This document shows positions 1-11,412 of a stretch of 64,000 nucleotides of DNA, in pieces (within the stretch, counting starts at the first letter, position 1; the number at the start of each line of letters is the position of its first letter). This DNA comes from Celoporthe dispersa (lineage: Eukaryota > Ascomycota > Sordariomycetes > Diaporthales > Cryphonectriaceae). The notes below the pieces were generated by a model. The model was not told the origin of the DNA and did not search any database. It saw only the letters and a program-made list of their open reading frames with translations. The DNA is taken from positions 1,798,001-1,862,000 of the forward strand of contig WAID01000006.1 of NCBI GenBank assembly GCA_016584495.1, written 5' to 3'. The translations under genes and the position numbers were made by a program.

Positions 1-2856
1 GCCTCTTCAGCCCCCAAGCGCACGAATAGTGTGCAGTGGAAAGGTACACAACATGTAGCAAGGCTACCTGCAGCGCAGGACGCGATGGGACCCCAAGAGG
101 GGGAGGGGTTGCAGAGGCTGGACTGGACGGCTAGACCTGCGTGCTATTGGGGGTTCCTGCGCGTCTCGACAACGAGCCAGCTTACCGTGACCTACGACAA
201 GACTAGCCAGGGCTTTCGGGACTATCGGGTGCCTGCCTGCCTTGTTGCTCCGAGAGAATGCGGTCAGGAGGCGGGAGGGAAGGGAGAGAAGAGGAAAAAA
301 AAAGGAAGGAAAGAGAACCTAGGCCTTCCTTCTCTCCTCAGCTGCGCGGGTCGACAGGGCTGGCTCCAGCCAGGGCGGCGGGGACATGAAGGGAGTTGGT
401 GTAATAGTACATAGTAAGTTTTCGTTCTGGAGGCTGCTGGCTGAGCTGTCTCGGATCGACTGGCTGGACCTCCTAGCTGCCGTCTCCCGGCGTTGCTGAC
501 ACGCGCGCGTGGCTTTCACCGTGGCAAGGTTACTGTAGCTCAACATCCGTTGTACGACCTTGCACTCGTGATTGGTCCTCTTTCCTGGATATATGTCATC
601 ATGGCAATCAGAAAAGATTCAAAATGGAGAGTGTATGACCTTTTTTTTTTTTTTTTGGTGGGGGGGGTATCAAGACGAAGAAGGAAAAAAAAGATATCAT
701 CTAAAAATACCTAACCACTGGCGAAATAAGGCGGGTTGCAGCGTGGCCCCGAGTGATTCTCCCCCCGGCAGCAAGCAACAAAAAAGGTCCGAAAAGGACA
801 GGCCCAGAACTGCCGAATGTCACCCTGCATGGGCCCTGAAATCCGGCCAAGTAAATACGCTGTAGTGTAGCAAACCTTTTCCAAGAGACAAGGCCTCTCT
901 CCCTTCATATTGAAACTATAGTAGTAGGGGTCCTCCTGATCGCAGGACTGATCCTTGCGAGACAGGTTCGCCTTGCGAGCCGTATACGTGTACTTGTTAT
1001 GTGCTGTACCGGCCTGAGAAGTCCCTCCACGGCCGAACCTCCGGCATGTACCGTGGCGAAGTCTGGGAGGCGCATTAAATCCGTCCTCCTGCTGAGACAG
1101 AGCCGGTTACGGCTGTGTGAGAAAACGATACGGACCAACGGCAAGGGACCGTATTCTTTGTTGAACCACCCCCTCCCCCTCCAGTCCTCACCGCTCGCCT
1201 CGCAGGGTGTCGGGTCCTGTCTGTCCTCCCAGCAACAGCTCGTGTTGTCCCTCCGAGTTGCCGTTATTCACGCGTGGAGGGGCATCGGCCGTTGTAAATT
1301 ACTCCCTGTAGACGACGAGGACGCTAGAACACTAATGGCTCATGATAGAATGGTGGCCGTCAGGATAGACAGCAGGGGACCCAAGCCGATCCGTCGCCCT
1401 TCTCTTCCTTCTTTCTAGACGGGATGAACGTGGGCGGCATGCTCGTCGACCACAACCAAAGATCTCGTTCTCTGCCTACCTGCAAGTGCATAACATGTGG
1501 CGTTCGGCAGGATGATCCTAGCTGATGTCGCGCGACTGTCAGAGCTGCGTGGCCGGACGTTGGTCCCAAGGGATTTTAACTATGATATACACATGGTCTG
1601 TCTGTATGCTCTCCATGGCCCATGATCAGGTGGCAAACAGAGTTTGGGGCGGGCACACTTTATATGCCACTAGCATACTATAGCCATGCACATGTCAACC
1701 GTAATCCTTTGCTTGGCCTAAACTATGCGGGTTGTAGACTGCGGCTATTCATTGCTCCCCCCCAAGGGCTCGCGAAAACGAGTCCTCTCTGCGAGGCGCA
1801 CACCATTTTGGAATCTTTGTATCATGAAGAGAAGCGAGGCGATAGAGCACATTGGCAGACTTCATACTATCTGCGCCGGACTCGCGTGGCAGTCATCCCA
1901 AGTTTCCCTGGCTAAACCCTGATTCCCTCTTTCCATACTTCTTTCACTGCTATATCCAAATACGTACTACTGTGGTAGGTAACAGCAGGGCGGCAGCGAG
2001 CGCACAGGGGGTTCCCTCGCAGCATCTACCTGTCGCAAATGCTTGAAATAACATGGCCGCTAGCAGAAAGATGACCTAGTCTCGAAAGACGAGCCTCATC
2101 TGGCCTGGTCCTCCTGGTGCTAAATGCGTGCTGGAGACTGCTGTAGTGCTATACTAGGACCATCGTGGCAGCAACCCGTCCCGGCGGCTGGGGCGCGTCA
2201 TGCGTACGGGAGGAACAGGACGGTAGCTGGGAGTCGTCGTATCTCGGCCTGTCCTCCTCGGAGCTTGCCATGCCGTCCAGCTCACGGACGGCGAGTCGAT
2301 GGTTGACGAGGGCTGCGCGGCCCCCCCCCCGGCCCCCCCTCACCAAGGCACCGCAGCGTATGCACATCAACTCGAGCTCTGCAGGTAGAAAGTAGACGGG
2401 TGACCAAGAAGACGAGTCAGCAACGTGTGCTGTTGTCTGGTAGCGCACGCTGACACCGTCATGACAGATTCAGGCAGGGTCCCACGAAATCTCTCGTCGT
2501 CGGATGGACGTGCACTACCCTGGCGGTCGATGTCTATTCGCGCGGCCCCAGCCTGGGGTGCCGAGGAAGCTCTGACCGCTGTCGCCGGCGAGGACCACTC
2601 GCCATGACCAGGCCACGGGTAGGCTCTCAAGAGTAGAGTCCTCGATAAGGAAGGCCTTGGGACGTGCGCGGGCTGTGGCACTCGATCAGGCCAGGCGCTG
2701 CGGTCAGACCTTCTGGGAGACGGGCCTGTCACTTGTCAGCAGCATCGCAAAACCCGAGCAGAAGGAAAGTTTTGCCTGGCAGGAGAGGGCCGGGTACTGC
2801 GCATCGTCTGTGCGGCTTGTGATTTTATGATAGTAGGGGGACTAAGAAACGGTCAT

Positions 2857-2879
2857 TCTCTCTCTCTCTCTCTCTCTCT
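2857..2879. repeat. (TC)n microsatellite
   Basis: Uninterrupted TC dinucleotides, followed directly by a T-rich pyrimidine stretch. Intergenic. Confidence 0.95.
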
Positions 2880-4060
2880 TGTTTTTTTCTTCTTCGCTCT
2901 TTTTCTGCTATTTTTGTCGAAAGAGATGATGGCACCGACCGATCTGGTCTGGACCAACCCAGCGACCCGGGCGCCTGGACCCTCTCCCGACTGGCAGTCC
3001 TGGGAGCTGGGACGCCGTAGAGGGAGGGAGGAGAGCGGGTTGATGCTTGCTGCTGTCTGGTGGTGTCGAAAGGAGGTGGGCGCCCTGTAGTGGAATAGGG
3101 CTAGTACCTTGCAGATCAGCGACTAATTACTGACTACCAGCCTGCTTGCTCATGGATGGTAGCTTCTCGACGAGGACGCCTTCTCTATGTGCTATCGCAG
3201 TACTACCTACGTACATACATAGCATGGCACGTACCATGAAGGGGGACCTGAGTCGCGTGTTCGGATCAGTGGAGGCCAGCGTCGACGGTAGCGAGAGCAC
3301 GCCTCATCTCTCGCCCTGCACGTGCCCTCCAGGGAACAGATCCCCCTACATAGCACATCCAAGAAGCAATAGTAGTATTCAGAGTCGTAAATTACCATGG
3401 TACTATGGTAGGAAAGATTGGAGGGACCTGCAGCGACTACCATGCCTGTTGTGGGCAAGCGCCGACTCTGTGTCTCGAGATGGGGGTCCCACCAGGTGGG
3501 GAACGACGGGTCAACTTCTGAAGGTAGTGTGCTTCATGACCCCCTATTTTTTTTTCTTTCTTTTTTTCCTTCCTCTTCTTTTTCCTCTCTTGATACTGGT
3601 GCAAGCCCATCACCGTGGCACCATTGGGTACTACTATATTCTCTGGTCGTAGTATAATGCTCGAGTGGTTAGAAGCCAGCTTACGAGAAGGGCATGGGCG
3701 AGTTACAGGGGGTTTAGGTGCATGCTGTGGTATAGGCCGTGGTATCTGGGCCGCGCGGGTAGAGCTTGGCTCTGTACGTCCGTACCTCAGTACCCCCTCC
3801 TAGTGGTGAGGTCTAGTGCTGGTGGCCCCTCTTTCCCTCGTGGCTTCCTCGTGGGACAAGATTGCAGCCGCAATGTCCGTTCGTCTCGAGCGCAATACAA
3901 CAACAACAACATGGACACTCCGAACCGGGCCTCGAAAGGGCTGCAAGCGATCGGCTGTGGATACTATACACAGGTCAATTTGGGGGCGGAGGACGGAGTG
4001 TTAATCCCGAAACAGGACCCAGAGGATCGATCACGATCAACCCAGGAGGAGCTCCGAGAG

Positions 4061-4085
4061 CAGAGCAGAGCAGAGCAGAGCAGAG
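4061..4085. repeat. (CAGAG)5 tandem pentamer
   Basis: Five consecutive CAGAG units inside a purine-rich stretch that continues to about 4260 on the plus strand. Confidence 0.9.
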
Positions 4086-4899
4086 GAGAGCCATGGAGGA
4101 CATGGGGACATGGCCGGGGGCGGAGACTTCGGGAAGGATTCTGATTGAGAAAAGAAAAAAAGGGATGCAGAAGGATCCATTCCGGGTCCAGGGGTGGGAA
4201 AGGCAAAGACAAGAAGAAGAAAAAAAGACGAATAGAGACATAGAGACGAGCGGAAAAGGTGGTTTTTTTTTATAAAAAAAAAGGTCCACAGTGAGCAATC
4301 GTCAAGTCTCAAAGATCTCCAGCCTCAAAACCTCAAGCCACAGCCTTTTGGAGGGGTACGGACGATGCATGACATCTGGATCTGCCCAGCCGAGAATGCT
4401 GCTAGGCGAGAGGAGGCCTTGGACGCCTTTGAAACGCTCAATCCTGATGGCCCCCCTGGTAAACGGCTCAGCGATGATCTCTGGTGGAGGAGGAGGAGGA
4501 TACAGCCCCACGACACAGGTATGCGTAGGATATATTTTTGGGCCCCACCGTCGAGGCGAGCGCGCAGACCTCCAGAGAGATAATCCCTAGACTGCCATGT
4601 AGCAGGAGTCCTTGCGATACGCAGTAAACTGGGGTACTGATTATTACTTGATGGGGTCAAGGTAGCTTTAGCCTCCAAGGGCCCAGGCTTGCAGGGTCCT
4701 GGTTCCTAGGTTGCCCCCCCCCCCTCCCGGGTGATGGGTTATTGGGAGAAGGCCTGCCATCAATTGCCATCAAGGCTGGGCGCGACACTGCTCTGTACTC
4801 ACTCTCAACTCCCCCCCCCCCGGTGTCCTTTGTCGAGGTCAACCTTACTCTGTATTCCCTACCCACCAGCTGGTTCTGTGCCCAAACCTGACTGGAGAA

Positions 4900-6979
4900 C
4901 AAACGAGCGGACGGAACGAACCTTCCTCTTCTGTTCTGCCTCTTGACATCACCCAAGACCTGTCGTGTTCCCCTTCTCCCCAGACAACCTTCCTACCTCA
5001 GAAGGCCGGAGGAGCACAGAGTGGCCCACGAGACCCCGTCTCTGCATCACCCTCCTGCAGCAGCCCTCTTCGCCCCGATCCAAGGTCACCACCACTACCC
5101 GCCGCGATAACGACCGTCAAGATCCAAACCTCCGACCTCCCACCACCCAAGTACCGACCTTCCCAATCCGTCGCGTTCCTCGCCAGCGCCGTGTCGTCTC
5201 GTCGTCCACCTCTTCTCACCTCTCCTCGTCTCACTACCAGCATCATCTACCCGCCCACCAGCTCACTAACAGACCTGCACCCTGCGAACCGATATTCTTC
5301 TTTCTCACCAAGCCACAGCTTCCTCCTGGACATTCCCTCCGCCTAGGCTGGCGAACTGGACCGGCATATCTCCTCCTTTATTGGCTAGGTACGTATGAGG
5401 ATTGTGCAAAGACTCTCTCAGCCGTTGACAGCACGCTGCTGCGACTGCTTCACACACAAAAACAAAGAAAAAAGAAAGAACGGCCCTGGTTCTCGTATCA
5501 ATCCCGTCCCCTCCGAGTACTCCATGTTGTGTCACCCTGAGCCCCCCCCCCTTACCCTCGGTGTTGCTTGAGAGGCGTGCAAGGCCAATACAATGGCTGG
5601 TGGGCGCGGGCTGATGGCCTCGTCACGGCGCTGGACGGGCTCTCGAGAGGAGCGAGCTGCAACCTGGGCCGGCAGTCAGGTCAAGTCAACTGATGGTCGC
5701 CCGGGCACCGAACACCACGTCACACCACACACCATGCGCCATCAGACGACAGGCACCAGACAAGGCTCTCCCTCTCTCTTTCTGTCTGTCTTTGCGCTGC
5801 GTCTGCTTCTTTGAAAAAGAACGTGATGGAGGGTTGACGAGGGTCTTGGTTGGCTCACACACCACACCACGCACTACACTCTACACAGCTCGCCATATGC
5901 GACCCGTTCTGTCGTTCCGCTCGTGGCGCGGCTTACTCTGAAAAGCCTCCATGTCTTGTGCGCACCTCGGCCGCAGGGCTGCAGAGCTGCAAGCTGTCTC
6001 TCTCCCTCCTCCGAGAGCAGCCCGCGCCGGCGCAACCTTGGATCCTGCTCAATCCTCCGCTACCACCTCACGTACACACTACTACCCTTCTTGTCAGCAT
6101 CTTTCCCCTGCCTGGCGCTAGTATATGCACCTACACAACCCTTCTGTGTTTAATTTTGGCACTGCCTCACCCTGTGTGTGCGTGTGTCAGTGTGTGTGTC
6201 TCCAAGCCCAGACCATCATAAGCAGCAACTCACAACACCAATCTCTAACCTGCGCTGCAGTGCGCGCATCCTCCCGACTGGATCTCAAATCCGTGCTCTT
6301 GTTGCGCTGCGGTGACCGCAATCTGTAAGCAACTCTGGCAGGAAGACGAGTGTCAGCGCCAGTTGCGCTCCATCTCATGCCCTCGTGCTCCTTATCTCGC
6401 CGCCTTCGAGACAGGGTGTTGCCGTCTGTTGGGCCCCTACCCCCCCCCTCCTCTCTCTCCTTTTTTTCCCCCCTTCTTGCAGGCCTCGCAGATCATACGT
6501 GAACCTTCACATTATCCAAGCCGACTCCTCCTTGCTTCTCCCTCTGTTTCCAGTGCGCCGCCGCCTCTCTTCCTTTTCTTCTTCCTTCCGCGCCCGACAT
6601 GCTCGGTTCTTCGCACTAATTCGAAGCAGCTTGCCCTTACTTTCTGGTAACCCGACGGGTCCTCGCATCTACTCAACCTGTGCCCTCGCCCAATTAATCC
6701 ATCCTCCGGCGCATACTCCGACCTGCTGCTCCCCGTTCGACGCCCTCGACCCCCCCTCTAGACCGCCGCCACCCTCCCGCCCGATTATGTCTGTCCCGCT
6801 CTAGTGGTCGACACACTCGATAGATCCACTTGCTTTCCCTGACGATACGGCCCGCAGCCGGCCGGGTTGCTATTCAACCCTTGTGACAGCCCACATCGGA
6901 TGGTGAATGGTTGCCGACATCCTACCCGTGTCCCCTGCTATGCTTTTCCTGCAGCCTCGAGCGCAATAAGAAGCCCAGC
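4900..6979 (+). promoter_or_regulatory. Pyrimidine-rich upstream/leader region of the large polyQ gene
   Basis: The plus strand becomes conspicuously C/T-rich from about 4900 up to the start codon at 6980, with many CCTCC, TCTCTC and CCCTTC blocks. Such pyrimidine tracts are common in promoters and 5' leaders of filamentous-fungal genes. Several upstream ATGs lie in the region (for example 6907, 6958), so either the transcript starts close to 6980, the leader is spliced, or upstream ORFs exist. No TATA box or transcription start can be assigned by eye. Inference from composition only. Confidence 0.45.
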
Positions 6980-9900
6980 ATGACGTCCGCCTCCGAGACC
7001 AGCGCGTCTCAATTCTCTCCGGATATGTCTGCTTTCTCCCCAAGGTTCGGGGGCACCAGGTCGAGGACACAGAGCATATCGAGCGACAGGCCCTCCACCG
7101 TGGCCCAGAGTGTCATGTCGCCACCTCTCTCCGTCTCGCCGGAAGCTGCCTTCATCGCCTCGCCCTCCGCGTCCCAGATCGTGACCAACGACCATGACAA
7201 CCACGCCGACACCTGGTACGACCAGCACGGCTTCCAGCCGTCGGGCGAGAGCGTGGTGGTGTCCAACGCAGCCCTGCACCACCTGAACAACTTCCTCGAC
7301 CACCTCCTCTTCAATTTCCTCGCCCGGTCCGGCTCGACGTCCCTGGCGAGCCTGCGGCCCGCCGTCTCCGAGGTCCTCAAGCCGAAGCTGGCCAAGGACG
7401 CCATCAACAATGCCGACGAGGAGCTGCGCGAGTACCTGGGCGGCGGTGACGACGACGAGTTCCTCGACAGCCCCACCGCCGCCGCCGCATCACCAGGCGA
7501 CTGGGACCTCGAGCTTGTCTGGAAGCGGACCCGCCTGAGATGCATGGTCTACTCCTCGCTCGGGGACATGGAAGAGGAGGACGAGGACCACCACATGGAG
7601 GAGGGCCTCCTGGGAAACGACGACGCCCCCGGCAGCAACGTCTCCCCGGCCGTGGCCATCTTCCTGACCTCTATCCTCGAATACCTCGGCGAACAAGCTC
7701 TAGTGTCTGCTGGCCAGGCCGCCTGGAACCGGATGCGCATCAGGTACGAGAAGGAGGCCAAGCTCAACCCCAAGAGCCGCTCGGACACCATCGAGAGGAT
7801 CGTCGTCGAGAGTTTGACATGGAGCGGGTTGCCTTGGACAGAACCCTGGGCAGGCTGTGGAGGGCCTGGAAGAAGCGCGTCCGGTCTGGGCATGGCAGTG
7901 TCGACCTCTCGCAGCAGCCCGTCTCGCGCGAGAAGATGTACCGCCAGCGCCTCGGCAGCCTGGCGTCGGCAGACGGTGCCGTGCCTCCCGCAGTCCACGA
8001 GTCCACAAACGAGGTCGAGGGAGGACGAGGCTGCCCAGCAGAAAGATGCTGCCCCTACAGGCCCGAACGAGGACGAAGTCGCTGCCGCCATCCCTCTCCC
8101 CTTGACCGAGAGGGATATCGACGAGATCGAGGTCCCCGGCATGGTCCACTACAGTGACGACGATGGGTCGGAATACGACGAGCCCGAGGACGTGGACACC
8201 TCAGCGCGGCCCAAGAGCATGATGGACTTTGCCTTCACTAAGATGAGCGCTCGCCCTCCGACCGCAACGTCGTCGACTCCTCCTGAGGCGCCGAGGAGAC
8301 GGGCCAGCTCCCTTCCACCACCTCCAGCCGCGCTGCGAGAAAAGCGGAAGAAGAGCACGGCCCAGAACGACGCCTCTGAGGTTGAGGCTTCGCAGGTTAC
8401 CGACGGAGCAGCGGCAGCAGGAGATGACGGCCCCCAAGACGCGGACGAGAGGGCAGCAGCCGCAGAATTGACCACGGATCAGGCAGCCTCGGGCCACAGC
8501 GCGGGTGAGGGGAGCAAGGACGAGGCCGACGAGACCCAGGCCGAAGACGAGCCCAGTGGGCTCGCCCAGGCGGCTGGTGTGATCGCCGCTGCGGCGGCGG
8601 CCGTCTCCAGTGTCGTGGCCGCGCCCTTGCTTGCTGCGTCCAAGAAGCCCGGCGAGAGTCACGACGGTGCAGAGGACGACGGCGACACAGACCTCGAGGA
8701 GATCGAAGAAGCCCAGATCATGACCTCGTCTAGGATCTCCATCGGCGGCAGCATCTCCGGGAGGAGCGACTCTCCAGCCAGCTCTGACAGGGGCAGCCGC
8801 CCGCCCTTGTCCATCCACCTCCCCGTCCGGTCAGGATCCCTGAGGGTGGTCGACGTCGCCAGTCCCCGCACGCCGTCGTCTAGGTCCCAGAGGAGCTCTC
8901 TTCTCCAGGAGCCGAACAACTCCTCCTCCTACTCGCGCTCTGTGTCGAGAACCAGCAGCGTCCACATGGAAGAGTCGCGCGAAGCCGAGGACGCCCGGGG
9001 CCCCAGGGTTGTCTCTGGCGTCAGCTCGGTGAGCAAGGCGCGAAACAGCGTCGCGCCGTCGATCTCTGAGGCGGAGGAGATCGGGGAGCCAAGTCCCATG
9101 TCCGCAACCATTTTCCCGCGCAGGGAGCTGGGCCCGAGCCGGACAGTGAGTGAGAACGACAGGTCTGAGCAGCAGCAGCAGCAGCAGCAACAACAACAAC
9201 AACTGCAGCAACAACAACAAATACAGCAGCAGCAGCAGCAGCAACAACAACAACAGCCGCCTCCGTCGCAGTATCGACAGCAGAATCCAGCCATCCTTGC
9301 CACTATCAAGCGACCAAGCCCAGCCTCGCCACAGCGCTCCCCGTCTGGTGAGTTCGATCAGCACCAGCCGCAGCGGTCGGCCCAGGCGGGCGTTACGACC
9401 CTCAACACTCCGCCTGACTCCGCCACGTTCGTGGAGGACGCGGTTGGCCCACTCCCACCGAGATACACAAGACCCCGACAGTACAGCTCAGGTGTCAGCC
9501 CCGCTGGCCCGGCCGTGCCGGAGAAGAGCGCCAGCAGGTACCAACACGCCCCCTCGCACAGCAATGGGGCCCAGGCAGGCGCGATCGGCATCCTGTCGGC
9601 GGATCGCCCGGCAGCGAGCAAGGAGAACGGCGAGGCCGTCCGCTCCTCCCCAGAACATGGTCAAGTACGCACAAGCCACACCCCAGCATCGTCCATATCC
9701 TCGCACAAGATGCGCATGGCACGGGCCTCCCAGGATAGCACGGCTACTCAGCCCGAGGCCGTCGCCCGAAACTTCGAGGAGCTTATCCGGGGCAACGAGA
9801 CCATCCAGTATACCCTTACACCAGAGAATGTACGAGAGCTAGAGGTATTTTCTTCTATCAATCTTGAAAGAACAACGGAATGCTAACTTGGGACTAGGGA

Positions 9901-11412
9901 TCACCGAGGAGTCTGCAGTCTGCCACGCAGGGCAAGGCCCGGAGGAGCGAGGATGCTCGTCAGGCCACCAGGGACCGCGCTAGTTCCTCGTCTGTGAAGC
10001 CGATCGAGCTTAGGAGGTCGACCTCGGTGACCCGCGCGACAGGACTGCGCTCGCATCCTGTTGACATGCCCGCGGCGGAGGCAGCTGAGAAGGCCCGCCC
10101 GCCCGTCTCGATGGCCAACAAAGCTCGCGGTGCAGGACCCCAGGCACGAGACGCAAGGCTCGGCCGTGAGTCGATCCTCGAGTTTGCCGAGTTCATCCGC
10201 GCCACCGGGCCCCCTCCTGGCGCCGAGGCGACTCCCGTGCAGCCCAACATGGGCCTCAGGAGGAACCAGAGCTTGAAGCGTGACGGGTCCTCGCCGGCCA
10301 GCCACAAGGCGGGCGCCGACCAGCCTCGTCCTTCCATGACGAGCAGCATTGGCAGGGCCCGGCTGCAGGCCAGGGATGCTACGGTCGACGGCAGCAACGA
10401 CAACTCTGACCTGATTGACTTCATCCGCCGCGGCCCGCCCAGCGCCGGGAACCACCGCATCCCGAGGACCGTCGCGCCTTTCCGGACCACGATGGATTCT
10501 GACCAGATGGTGACGGCTATTGGCGGCCGTGCCGTGGATACATCTCTCCCCGACGCCCACGACATGCGTGCCAGCCAGGCCTCCACCAATGTCACCGAGA
10601 TGTCGGCGCCTTCGGTCCAGTCGTCTGTCAACTCGCAGAGCGCACTCTTGGGGCGGAAGCCGCTCCCCGCACAGATGGGCAGCCCGTTCGACGAGCCAGA
10701 CATGATGCCCGCCCGCAAGCAGCGTCGTGTGAGGGACCCGTACGCGATCGACCTGAGCGATGAGGAGGAGGAGGACGAAGAGGACGACGACTTCGATTAT
10801 GAGCCACAGCCAAGGCGAAAGGCGCCACCGAGGGAGGAGAGCCTGATGGACTTCCTGAACAGCGCGCCGCCTCCCCCTCCGTCCGACCCCGTCCCGTTCA
10901 ATCTGCCGCGCACACAGTCCATGCCCGCCCAGGCAGCACCGGCACCCAAGAAGAAGGCGAGCGCGCCGAGTCTCATGGCACGGTTCCGCCAGAACAGCGC
11001 CGCTGTTGCCTCGCGCGGGTCCAGGCCCCCGACAAGCTCTCGCTCCCTGAGCAGCCGCGCAGGTCCTCCCGCAGGGCCGCCCGCGAACAAGGGTTACATT
11101 CCGATCCAGGTCAACATCCCGACCGGAGGCGATCTGTTCCCCTCCTCGTTCGGCCCAAACACGGCGCCGGCTGTGCCCAACATCCCGGCGCAGTACGCAC
11201 AGCAGCGCCCCAGCGGTCGGGTGCCCATGAAGAAGTTTGAGCCCCGCGACGCTGTCTCGGTGCCCTCTCGGGGAACGTCCGACCTGGCTGATTTCCTCCG
11301 CTCCGAGCCACCACCGCTCTCAGGGCCCACACCTTGGAACATGGCCCAAGACGAGGGCACCTCATCCAACAAGTTCTTTGGACGACGGAAGAAGTCAAAT
11401 GGCTTTGCCTAA
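6980..11412 (+). CDS. Large conserved fungal protein: H2A-like helical segment, polyQ tract, repeated DFLxxxPP motifs
   Basis: Two exons, 6980-9844 and 9898-11412, encode about 1459 aa. The 53-nt intron (9845-9897) has donor GTATTT, branch site TGCTAAC at 9881-9887 and acceptor CTAG; the join is in phase. I chose the ATG at 6980 because it opens the S/T-rich segment; the frame further upstream has no ATG. Residues ~95-155 form an amphipathic helical region. Residues ~220-250 (SPAVAIFLTSILEYLGEQAL) resemble the histone H2A core pattern AVxLxxxLEYLxxEIL, so a divergent histone-fold pair is possible. Residues ~730-760 are almost pure Gln. The C-terminal 450 residues carry four spaced (D/E)F(I/L)xxxxPP motifs and acidic stretches. 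The frame breaks at 7813-7815 and returns at 8019-8021: conserved-looking helical sequence (MERVALDRTLGRLWRAWKKR) is in another frame between these points. Fungal orthologues are sometimes labelled flo11-like, but nothing here looks like an adhesin. Function unknown; nuclear or scaffold role is inference. Confidence 0.85.
9170..9256 (+). repeat. In-frame CAG/CAA polyglutamine tract
   Basis: 29 codons, all Gln (CAG or CAA) except one Leu (CTG) and one Ile (ATA): 11 Q, L, 5 Q, I, 11 Q. The mix of CAG and CAA limits slippage. The tract lies in exon 1 of the large protein between Ser-rich disordered segments. Confidence 0.97.
9845..9897 (+). other. Intron of the large polyQ gene
   Basis: GT at 9845, TGCTAAC branch at 9881-9887, AG at 9896-9897; 53 nt, phase 0. 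Removing it joins two long open frames that are otherwise in different phases. Confidence 0.9.

Larger units (their letters stand above)
1..4900. other. Intergenic sequence without a recognisable gene
   Basis: No reading frame here shows a recognisable domain or sustained coding-like codon use. The block holds low-complexity DNA: T-runs near 640-656, a (TC)n run at 2857-2879, a CAGAG pentamer array at 4061-4085, a T/A palindrome at 4263-4282 and two C-runs near 4714 and 4811. A 10-bp palindrome TACCATGGTA lies at 3393-3402. I see nothing else I can name. Confidence 0.7.

Noticed and set aside
3659..3720. tRNA-like A-box (CGAGTGGTTAGAAGC) resembling a Leu/Ser tRNA
   Set aside because: No B-box of the GGTTCRANTCC type and no acceptor-stem pairing follow within tRNA distance.
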